16,010 nucleotides of DNA, taken from positions 1 through 16,010 of the forward strand of contig JAZLFA010000057.1 in assembly GCA_045615545.1 (NCBI GenBank), written 5' to 3'. The first letter of the stretch is position 1. Each line of letters starts with the position of its first letter. The DNA comes from SIG220 sp045615545. GTDB lineage: Bacteria; Bacillota_I; Bacilli_A; RFN20; CAG-826. Positions 6,391 through 12,788 of this stretch are shown piece after piece. Both the position numbers and the translations under genes were made by a program. Below the pieces are notes generated by a model. The model made no database searches. It was not told where the DNA came from and was given only the letters and a program-made list of their open reading frames with translations.

Positions 6391-8208
6391 ATGGAATTTA
6401 AAAAGAGTCATATAAGAAACTTTTCAATCATTGCTCATATCGATCACGGTAAATCTACTTTAGCAGATCGTATTTTAGAGTCTACTGGTGCGATTGCATC
6501 TCGCGAAATGAAAGAACAAATTCTTGATTCAATGGATCTTGAAAGAGAAAGAGGAATTACCATTAAATTAAATGCTGTCACATTATCCTACAAAGCTGAT
6601 GATGGTGAAGAATATATTTTCAATTTAATTGACACTCCTGGGCATGTAGATTTTACATATGAAGTGTCACGTTCTCTTGCTGCTTGTGAAGGAGCAATAT
6701 TAGTGGTGGATGCTACTCAAGGGGTGGAAGCTCAAACATTAGCAAACTGTTATTTAGCGGTTGATAATGATTTAGAAATATTGCCGGTAATCAATAAAAT
6801 TGATTTACCAAGCGCTCAACCTGATGTTGTTAAAAAAGAAATAGAAAAAAGAATTGGTATCGCAACTGATAATTCATTATTAGTGAGCGCTAAAACAGGA
6901 CAAGGTATACATGAATTATTAGAAGCTATCGTCCATAATATTCCTGCTCCAACTGGAAAAGATGAGGCTCCATTAAAAGCACTTATCTTTGATAGTTATT
7001 ACGATTCATATCGTGGTGTAGTCATTTTAGTCTGCATTAAAGAAGGGGTAGTTAAAGTAGGTGATCGTATCCGCCTAATGGCGGCAAACAAAGATTATGT
7101 TGTTACCGAAGTTGGCATCCGTATTCCTGATGAACTACCAATTGAGCAATTAAGTGCAGGCAATGTCGGATATATATGTGCTCAAATCAAAGACATCAAA
7201 GATGTCCATCCTGGCGAAACAGTTACAAGTAGTGTTAATCCAACTAAAGAACCATTACCTGGATATCGCAAGATGAATCCAATGGTTTATTGTGGACTAT
7301 ACCCAGTTGATAGTAAAAAATATCAAGATTTAAAAGAGGCATTAGAAAAGCTTTGCTTAAATGATGCATCTTTAGTTTTTAATCCTGAAACTAGCCAAGC
7401 TTTAGGCTTTGGCTTTAGATGTGGATTCTTGGGCCTCTTACATATGGATATTGTTCAAGAAAGACTCGAACGTGAATATGGACTTGATTTAATCCTTACT
7501 GCACCTAGTGTCATTTTCCATGTCAATTTAACTGATGGCACACAAATAAATATAGATAACCCATCTAAATTACCTGATTTAAGCACCATATCTTCAATAG
7601 AAGAACCATATGTTCAGGCGGATATTATGACACCAAAAGAATTTGTTGGTCCAATAATGGAATTATGTCAAGAAAGACGCGGCATATATAAAGACCTTGT
7701 CTATTTAGATGATACAAGAATGAATTTAATATATGAGTTACCACTTAGCGAGATTGTTTATAACTTCTTTGATAAACTTAAAAGCTACACTAAAGGGTAC
7801 GCATCATTTGATTATGAATATAGTGGTTATCATGCAGGACCATTAGCAAAGCTAGATGTTATGCTTAACGGACAAGTCGTGGATGCTCTTAGTAGCATTG
7901 TATATCGCCCTAACGCCTACCAAAGAGGATTAGGTATTATTCAAAGAATAAAAGCAGTCATGCCACGCCAACAATTTGAAATTCCTATTCAAGCCTCCAT
8001 TGGTGGAAAAGTTATCGCTAGAGTTGATGTAAAAGCAGTGAGAAAAGATGTATTAGCAAAATGTTATGGTGGCGATATATCACGTAAAAAGAAACTTCTT
8101 GAGAAACAAAAAGAAGGAAAGAAACGTATGAAGAAAATTGGTTCTGTGGAAGTACCACAAGAAGCATTTATGTCTATTCTTTCCATCGATGACGAAGAAG
8201 AAAATTAG
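6391..8208 (+). CDS. lepA: Elongation factor 4 (back-translocating GTPase LepA)
   Basis: Ribosome-associated translational GTPase acting in the elongation or initiation/biogenesis phase, at the cytoplasmic face of the ribosome. The 605-residue product has the full set of GTPase motifs: G1 AHIDHGKS at 15-22, G2 RGITIK at 54-59, G3 DTPGHVDF at 81-88 and G4 NKID at 135-138, followed by domain II, the EF-G-like domains, and the LepA-specific C-terminal domain with its Lys/Arg-rich tail (GGDISRKKKLLEKQKEGKKR) ending in VPQEAFMSIL. Length and domain order are normal. The start matches the family N terminus (HIRNFSIIAHIDHGK), but no Shine-Dalgarno sequence is present in the 24-nt gap after the helicase gene. 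lepA is the first of the conserved lepA-hemW-hrcA series, here interrupted by two extra genes before hemW. Confidence 0.98.
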   Translation: MEFKKSHIRNFSIIAHIDHGKSTLADRILESTGAIASREMKEQILDSMDLERERGITIKLNAVTLSYKADDGEEYIFNLIDTPGHVDFTYEVSRSLAACEGAILVVDATQGVEAQTLANCYLAVDNDLEILPVINKIDLPSAQPDVVKKEIEKRIGIATDNSLLVSAKTGQGIHELLEAIVHNIPAPTGKDEAPLKALIFDSYYDSYRGVVILVCIKEGVVKVGDRIRLMAANKDYVVTEVGIRIPDELPIEQLSAGNVGYICAQIKDIKDVHPGETVTSSVNPTKEPLPGYRKMNPMVYCGLYPVDSKKYQDLKEALEKLCLNDASLVFNPETSQALGFGFRCGFLGLLHMDIVQERLEREYGLDLILTAPSVIFHVNLTDGTQINIDNPSKLPDLSTISSIEEPYVQADIMTPKEFVGPIMELCQERRGIYKDLVYLDDTRMNLIYELPLSEIVYNFFDKLKSYTKGYASFDYEYSGYHAGPLAKLDVMLNGQVVDALSSIVYRPNAYQRGLGIIQRIKAVMPRQQFEIPIQASIGGKVIARVDVKAVRKDVLAKCYGGDISRKKKLLEKQKEGKKRMKKIGSVEVPQEAFMSILSIDDEEEN

Positions 8209-8225
8209 TAGTTTTTTAGTAAAAC

Positions 8226-8241
8226 GTTGTTATATAACAAC
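8226..8241. promoter_or_regulatory. Perfect 16-bp palindrome, candidate operator
   Basis: GTTGTTATATAACAAC is a perfect inverted repeat, and the -35 box of the promoter for the gene at 8274 (TTGTTA, 8227-8232) lies inside it. A dimeric DNA-binding protein here would block RNA polymerase. The winged helix in the product of the adjacent gene makes autoregulation a possibility; this is inference. A transcript could also fold it into a 6-bp stem, but it lacks a following U-run suited to a terminator of lepA. Confidence 0.45.
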
Positions 8242-8255
8242 ATATTTTATATAAT
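8227..8255 (+). promoter_or_regulatory. Putative promoter of the Fic-like/77-aa/hemW unit
   Basis: TTGTTA (8227-8232, four of six consensus bases) and a perfect TATAAT (8250-8255) are separated by exactly 17 nt. Transcription would start near 8262, beside the TGAGGT ribosome site (8261-8266), giving a very short leader of about 12 nt. The -35 is embedded in the palindrome at 8226-8241. Confidence 0.55.
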
Positions 8256-8273
8256 CTAGATGAGGTAAAAATT

Positions 8274-9713
8274 ATGGCCAATGATTTAGCTTATCGATTT
8301 ACAGAAGAAAAATATTGTACCAAAAGTGATGTAATGAAAGAATTACATACTTCTTTAGTGGATAATATTTGGAACAATATACTAAAGTATCGTCAAGATT
8401 ATTTCTTTCCCACTGGATTAAAGTGTATTGATTCGTCTTCTTTGCTACTTTGTAAAACAAATTCATTATTTAATGGATTGATTAAAAACTTAGAAGATAA
8501 ACTCACTGACTTAATGAATGAATTTGGCGCGATTCAAGATAATGCTGATTATTCATTATTTGAATCCGCTGCTTTTGTTAACTCGATTAAAGGTATTGCT
8601 AAATCACATGGCTCTTCTTTTGATGAATCACGTTTAGTTTCTATCACCAAAAATCAAATTATGTCCATTGATCAAGATGGTCAAATGCTTTCCAGATACA
8701 TTGAGGCTTTAAAATTTATTCAAGCAAACTATTTAAAACCAATTAATAGTGAGTTTATGTTAAGTCTACATCGTATCATCTCTTATTCTGATGTTGGTTA
8801 TCGTTCACGTAACGACACTAACCCAGAAAATAGAGTATTAATCGATCGTATTTATACAAGCGCGCCTATGAGCGTGTTAGGTACATTATTACGTGACCTA
8901 TTCGCCTTTATAGAAAAGGGCGAATTTGGCTCTGTTGTTACTAGTGCGATTGTTTATTATTACATCAATGTCATCAAACCATTTGATAAATACAATAATG
9001 AAGTAGCTTATTTGATGGCAAAAGCAATATTAGCGCATGAAAATATGGGCTCTTTAAGTGTATATCTTCCTCTTGAAATGCTTGAGTTTGAAGATAATGT
9101 TGAACAAGCTAAGTTATATAACGACACACAAAAATATACTGATGTAACATATTTTGTTAATTATTTAGTTAAATATTTTGGTTCATATGTTGATGGATTA
9201 ATGGATATTATAATCAATTATAAAACCCGTGAAATTAAAGAAGAACAATATCTTATTGAGCCAGAACCTATAGAAGTTAATGAATCAATAAAGGAAGAAA
9301 CACTAACTGTTGAACCTATTAAGGTAGAAGAAAATAAAGTTGAAGATGTAAAACCTGAACCAATTAAACCGGTTAAAAGGGAAACAAAGATTGAAAAACC
9401 AATTGTTAGAGAAACTCAACCTACAAATGAGTTGGCGGTAGGATATATTCCACCCGCAATTGATGAAAAAGAAATGGCTAGATTAGAAACCCATTTATTA
9501 GAACTTGATCCTGAACTTAGAAAAAGAGAAGCACATTTCTATGCAAGACACTGTACTTTAGGAAAAAAATATACGATACAAGAATTTAAAAAGTGTAATA
9601 ATTGTGTTTATGAAACCGCTCGTACAGGAATGGACCATTTAGCGGAACTTGGTTATTATGAAAAACAACCTGTTAAAAATAAATTCGTTTATACTCCAAT
9701 ATTAAGAAAGTGA
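8274..9713 (+). CDS. Fic-fold protein with degenerate active site and C-terminal winged helix
   Basis: A 479-residue protein with the layout of a class II Fic protein. Residues about 95-310 follow the Fic fold: helix with SAAFVN (98-103) where the inhibitory (S/T)xxxE(G/N) motif would be, flap VGYRSRND with RVLIDRIYTSAP (174-198), and helix IKPFDKYNNEVAYLMAKAIL. The catalytic signature HPFx(D/E)GN(G)(R/K) reads KPFDKYNNE at 235-243: His, both Gly and Arg are replaced, so AMP transfer is unlikely. The inhibitory Glu also appears to be lost (Val102). An acidic, Pro/Lys/Glu-rich linker spans about 320-395. The last 55 residues (YTIQEFKK, TARTGMDHLAELGYYEK, KFVYTP) resemble the winged helix found at the C terminus of Fic proteins. 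TGA stop. It has its own promoter and TGAGGT ribosome site and precedes the 77-aa membrane protein by 10 nt. Role unknown, perhaps a DNA- or ligand-binding regulator. Confidence 0.75.
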   Translation: MANDLAYRFTEEKYCTKSDVMKELHTSLVDNIWNNILKYRQDYFFPTGLKCIDSSSLLLCKTNSLFNGLIKNLEDKLTDLMNEFGAIQDNADYSLFESAAFVNSIKGIAKSHGSSFDESRLVSITKNQIMSIDQDGQMLSRYIEALKFIQANYLKPINSEFMLSLHRIISYSDVGYRSRNDTNPENRVLIDRIYTSAPMSVLGTLLRDLFAFIEKGEFGSVVTSAIVYYYINVIKPFDKYNNEVAYLMAKAILAHENMGSLSVYLPLEMLEFEDNVEQAKLYNDTQKYTDVTYFVNYLVKYFGSYVDGLMDIIINYKTREIKEEQYLIEPEPIEVNESIKEETLTVEPIKVEENKVEDVKPEPIKPVKRETKIEKPIVRETQPTNELAVGYIPPAIDEKEMARLETHLLELDPELRKREAHFYARHCTLGKKYTIQEFKKCNNCVYETARTGMDHLAELGYYEKQPVKNKFVYTPILRK

Positions 9714-9723
9714 GGATTTTGAT

Positions 9724-9957
9724 ATGATATTAGAAGCAAATACAAATGGATTAATAATTCTTGGAATTATTCTAGGATTCTTTGCTGTTGTCGCATTGGT
9801 GGCATACATCATTTATCGTACAACGCATATTAAACTTAAAAATGAAAAACCAAGCGAAGAAGAAATTCTCAAAGAAGAAATGGATAGAGTCTTAAAACCA
9901 GTTGAAGATGATAAAGTGGCTGAAGAAATAAGTAAGTACAAAGATGAAGAAGACTAA
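9724..9957 (+). CDS. Small single-span membrane protein, function unknown
   Basis: A 77-residue protein I do not recognise. A hydrophobic segment at about residues 9-31 (LIILGIILGFFAVVALVAYIIY) is followed by basic residues (R32, H35, K37, K39), predicting an N-out/C-in single transmembrane helix, then a charged, Glu/Lys-rich cytoplasmic tail that is probably helical. The start is preceded by GAGGA, overlapping the stop of the Fic-like gene (gap of 10 nt), so it is a real, translated member of the operon. Its last 14 nt overlap the hemW start. Small proteins of this shape are commonly membrane anchors or regulators of a neighbour; a link to the Fic-like protein is only suggested by the operon. 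Confidence 0.72.
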   Translation: MILEANTNGLIILGIILGFFAVVALVAYIIYRTTHIKLKNEKPSEEEILKEEMDRVLKPVEDDKVAEEISKYKDEED

Positions 9958-11032
9958 TAATTCACTCTATGTACATATTCCATTTTGTAATCATATATGT
10001 TCTTATTGTGACTTTCCTAAAGTGGAATATAATTCCAAATTTATTAAACCTTATCTAACTCAATTAAAAAAAGAGTTAGATTCTTATAAAGAACAATCTT
10101 TTAAAACTATTTATGTTGGTGGTGGAACACCAACAAGTTTAACTATGCCTGAATTAGTGGAACTTTTAGAAATGCTTAAACCTTTTTCTACTCTAGTAGA
10201 AGAATATACATTTGAGGCTAATCCAGAATCTTTAAATATGGAAAAATGTATGCTTTTAAATCATTACGGGGTAAATCGTATTTCGTTAGGAATACAAACC
10301 ACTAATGACAAAATATTAAAAAGCATTAACCGTAAACATACTTATATTAACGAAGTTGCGGCTATTATCGATGCTCAAGATGCGGGAATAAAAAATATTA
10401 ATGTCGATTTAATTCTTGGTTTGCCAGGAGCAAATAAATATACATTAAGAAGTGATTTAAATCGCATTCTTTCTTGGAACATTACTCATATATCAACCTA
10501 TTCATTAACAGTTAATCCTCATACTGAAATGTATATTAAAGGGGTTAAACAACCAAGTGATGATTCACTTCGTGAATATTATGATATTGTTCATAAACGT
10601 TTACTTAAAAATGGTTTTATCCATTACGAAGTGAGCAATTTTGCGCTTCCTGGATATGAAAGTAAACATAATATGACTTATTGGAAAGATGAAGAATATA
10701 TCGGAGTGGGATTAGGAGCAGCTAGCTACTTTAATGGGAAACGTTATAAAAATACATGTTCAATCACAGAATATAATAAAGGTAATTACAATCGCGAAAT
10801 AGAAGAAGTCAGTAAACAAGATGATAAAACTTATTATGTAATGCTAAACTTACGCACAAATAAAGGCATTGACGTAAAAGAATATAATGCACGCTTTAAT
10901 GAAGACTTATTATCTAATGAAGAAGTTAATAAGTTAATTAAAGATAACTTTTTATCTTTAGATAACAATCGTATAATTGCTACATATGAAGGTATGATGA
11001 TATTAGATCAAATCATTCTGAAAATTATATAA
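9944..11032 (+). CDS. hemW: Radical SAM protein HemW (heme chaperone / coproporphyrinogen oxidase-like)
   Basis: A 362-residue radical SAM enzyme of the HemN/HemW group. The YVHIPFCNHICSYCDF motif gives the Fe-S cysteines C15, C19 and C22 (CxxxCxxC), followed by the GGGTPT SAM-binding motif near 60, EANPESL, and ISLGIQT. It lacks the N-terminal extension of true HemN oxidases. HemW homologues bind and transfer heme in other bacteria; in heme-poor relatives the role is unclear, and no heme genes are visible here. The start overlaps the 77-aa gene by 14 nt without a clear ribosome site, so translation is probably coupled. It is slightly short of the usual 370-390 residues but ends in the family's C-terminal region (YEGMMILDQII). 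It sits between lepA and hrcA as in Bacillus. Confidence 0.92.
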   Translation: MKKTNNSLYVHIPFCNHICSYCDFPKVEYNSKFIKPYLTQLKKELDSYKEQSFKTIYVGGGTPTSLTMPELVELLEMLKPFSTLVEEYTFEANPESLNMEKCMLLNHYGVNRISLGIQTTNDKILKSINRKHTYINEVAAIIDAQDAGIKNINVDLILGLPGANKYTLRSDLNRILSWNITHISTYSLTVNPHTEMYIKGVKQPSDDSLREYYDIVHKRLLKNGFIHYEVSNFALPGYESKHNMTYWKDEEYIGVGLGAASYFNGKRYKNTCSITEYNKGNYNREIEEVSKQDDKTYYVMLNLRTNKGIDVKEYNARFNEDLLSNEEVNKLIKDNFLSLDNNRIIATYEGMMILDQIILKII

Positions 11033-11076
11033 AAGAATCTTACTTTATATATCCTTATTTAAATAAATAATAATTT

Positions 11077-11103
11077 TTAGCACTTTTATGTTGACAGTGC
11101 TAA
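11077..11103. promoter_or_regulatory. CIRCE operator 1 (HrcA-binding site)
   Basis: A 9-9-9 inverted repeat: left arm TTAGCACTT (11077-11085), 9-nt spacer, right arm CAGTGCTAA (11095-11103). It matches the CIRCE consensus (TTAGCACTC-N9-GAGTGCTAA) except at the innermost arm bases. The -35 box TTGACA (11091-11096) lies in its spacer and right arm, so HrcA binding would exclude RNA polymerase. Confidence 0.95.
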
Positions 11104-11118
11104 TTTTTGTTTTATAAT
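11091..11118 (+). promoter_or_regulatory. Promoter of the hrcA-grpE-dnaK-dnaJ operon
   Basis: Perfect TTGACA (11091-11096) and perfect TATAAT (11113-11118) with a 16-nt spacer: a strong vegetative sigma-A promoter. Transcription should start near 11125, inside the second CIRCE. Both boxes are flanked by CIRCE sites, so the operon should be repressed tightly by HrcA and released on heat shock when HrcA loses GroEL support. Confidence 0.93.
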
Positions 11119-11122
11119 GTTG

Positions 11123-11149
11123 TTAGCACTTAAAAATCGTGAGTGCTAA
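11123..11149. promoter_or_regulatory. CIRCE operator 2 (HrcA-binding site)
   Basis: Left arm TTAGCACTT (11123-11131), 9-nt spacer, right arm GAGTGCTAA (11141-11149); only the last base of the left arm departs from the consensus. It covers the transcription start and ends 4 nt before the hrcA ribosome site, so it will also form a hairpin in the 5' leader of the mRNA. It is 46 bp from the first CIRCE, start to start. Confidence 0.97.
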
Positions 11150-11166
11150 AAATAAGGAGGTCATAT

Positions 11167-12192
11167 ATGAAGTTAAATCGAAGCGATACAATTCTTAAAT
11201 TAATCGTGGAACATTTCATTAAAACAGCAGAGCCTGTTGGATCTCATACATTGATTGAAGAATACAAACTCCCTTATAGTAGCGCGACTATTAGAAACGA
11301 AATGTTCGCGTTAGAAAAAATGGGCTTACTTGAAAAGCCTCATACATCCGCCGGAAGAGTACCTTCCACGCAAGGATATAAGTACTACTGTGAAAACCTT
11401 CGTGATAAGGCCGTAAGTGAGGAATTAAGACAATCCTTACAAGTGATCATGGAAAACAAAGTTAAATCCGTGGAAGAAGTTATTAAAGCGAGCTGTGAAA
11501 TCTTATCACACATGACATCATTAACTTCGGTAGTTATCGGTAGTGAAGATAAAAAAGAAGCATTAGCAAGTATGCAGCTAATTAAGATTAATGATAAATC
11601 TCTAACAGCGATATTTGTGACCGATAAAGGATATGTGGAAAATAAAACATTTATCGTTCCAGTAAATGTTGATCCTGATGAACTAGTTAAATGCGTTGCA
11701 ATATTAAATCAAAGATTAGTGGGCACTCCAATATGTAATCTTGTAGAAAAGATGGAAAGCTTAAAACCAATACTTAATGATTACATTATCTCTCACGATA
11801 TTGTCTATCAAGCTTTGCTTGAAACATTCGTACGATTCGCAAGTGATAGGATGAACTTATACGGAAAAGAAGAATTATTCAATCATCCAGAATTTAAAAA
11901 CGACAGTGAAAAACTTCTTAAAGTAATGAAGATGCTTAACGATTCATCATTATTAAAAGAAGCAGAAGATACTTCATTCGATATTGATGATATGAAACTT
12001 AAGATTGGAAACGAAAATAATGAAGACGTTTCTATGGTGAGTAAAAAAGTTAAAATCGGTGAAGAAGAAACAAGTATCTGTTTAGTAGGACCAAAAAGAA
12101 TGGATTATGACGCTGCAATGAACGCATTAGAAACATTAACAGAAACATTAAACAAATACTTCAATGGTCAAGGAGGAAATAATGATGCCTAA
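11167..12192 (+). CDS. hrcA: Heat-shock transcriptional repressor HrcA
   Basis: Dimeric repressor that binds CIRCE and needs GroEL to stay active. The 341-residue product starts MKLNRSDTILKLIVEHFI, carries the N-terminal winged helix (SSATIRNEMFALEKMGLLEKP, then the wing HTSAGRVPSTQGYKYY near residues 37-73), and continues into the dimerisation/GAF-like region. Length is normal. The ATG at 11167 is chosen because AAGGAGG ends 6 nt before it; the in-frame GTG at 11143 lies inside the second CIRCE arm and would add 8 residues, so it is rejected. Its own promoter bears two CIRCE sites, so it is autoregulated. The 3' end overlaps grpE by several nt, and the grpE ribosome site AGGAGG is within its last codons. 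Confidence 0.97.
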   Translation: MKLNRSDTILKLIVEHFIKTAEPVGSHTLIEEYKLPYSSATIRNEMFALEKMGLLEKPHTSAGRVPSTQGYKYYCENLRDKAVSEELRQSLQVIMENKVKSVEEVIKASCEILSHMTSLTSVVIGSEDKKEALASMQLIKINDKSLTAIFVTDKGYVENKTFIVPVNVDPDELVKCVAILNQRLVGTPICNLVEKMESLKPILNDYIISHDIVYQALLETFVRFASDRMNLYGKEELFNHPEFKNDSEKLLKVMKMLNDSSLLKEAEDTSFDIDDMKLKIGNENNEDVSMVSKKVKIGEEETSICLVGPKRMDYDAAMNALETLTETLNKYFNGQGGNNDA

Positions 12193-12772
12193 AAAGGAAA
12201 CAAAAGAAGAAATGAAACAGGCGAAAAAAGAAGCTAAAGAAACCCTTAAAGACATTAAAGATAAAACAAAAGAAGAACTCGAAAAACTTAAGGCAGAAGT
12301 GGAACATTGGAAAAATGAGTACTATCGAGCCTACGCTGATACGAAAAATTTACGGAGTAACTTAGAAAAAGATTATCGTGAATCATTAAAATATCGTGCG
12401 GAAGGATTTATTGAAGGACTACTTCCAATATTGGATAGCTTCCATAGTGTGCTCGCTAATGAACCAACTGATCCAGCCTTAAAAAATTACCTCATCGGTT
12501 TCCAATATGTTTACCGCAATATGGTAAGTGTACTTGAAAATGAAGGTGTAAGCGAAATTGCTCCAAAAGAGGGAGATAAGTTCGATGCAAAAACCATGAA
12601 CGCTGTTGATACAGTTGAAGGTGAAAAAGAAAATGTTATTACTAAGGTTCATAGTAATGGCTATAAATTACATGATCGATTAATTCGACCAGCAAATGTT
12701 ACGGTTACTGTCTTACCAAAACAAAATGAAGAACCAAAGACAGAAAATAATGAAAATAAAGCTGATGCTTAA
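12182..12772 (+). CDS. grpE: Nucleotide exchange factor GrpE
   Basis: Dimeric cochaperone that releases ADP from DnaK and acts as a thermosensor. Product of about 196 residues: a long charged N-terminal coiled coil (about 5-75, heavily Lys/Glu), a central helical part (GLLPILDSFHSVLA), and the C-terminal beta-wing with the family signature (NVITKVHSNGYKLHDRLIRPANVTV). Two adjacent ATGs at 12182 and 12185 follow AGGAGG (12171-12176) by 5 and 8 nt; either could be used. An in-frame ATG at 12164 has no ribosome site and is rejected. The gene overlaps the hrcA end by 11 nt and is followed by dnaK after 16 nt. Acidic Asn/Glu-rich tail. Confidence 0.96.
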   Translation: MMPKKETKEEMKQAKKEAKETLKDIKDKTKEELEKLKAEVEHWKNEYYRAYADTKNLRSNLEKDYRESLKYRAEGFIEGLLPILDSFHSVLANEPTDPALKNYLIGFQYVYRNMVSVLENEGVSEIAPKEGDKFDAKTMNAVDTVEGEKENVITKVHSNGYKLHDRLIRPANVTVTVLPKQNEEPKTENNENKADA

Positions 12773-12788
12773 AGGAGAAATATAAATT

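Noticed and set aside
11057..11068. TTATTTAAATAA palindrome as a hemW terminator
   Set aside because: AT-only, short and without a loop; more likely chance in AT-rich DNA upstream of the CIRCE promoter.
11143..11166. GTG start of hrcA at 11143
   Set aside because: It lies inside the right arm of CIRCE 2; AAGGAGG is correctly spaced for the ATG at 11167.
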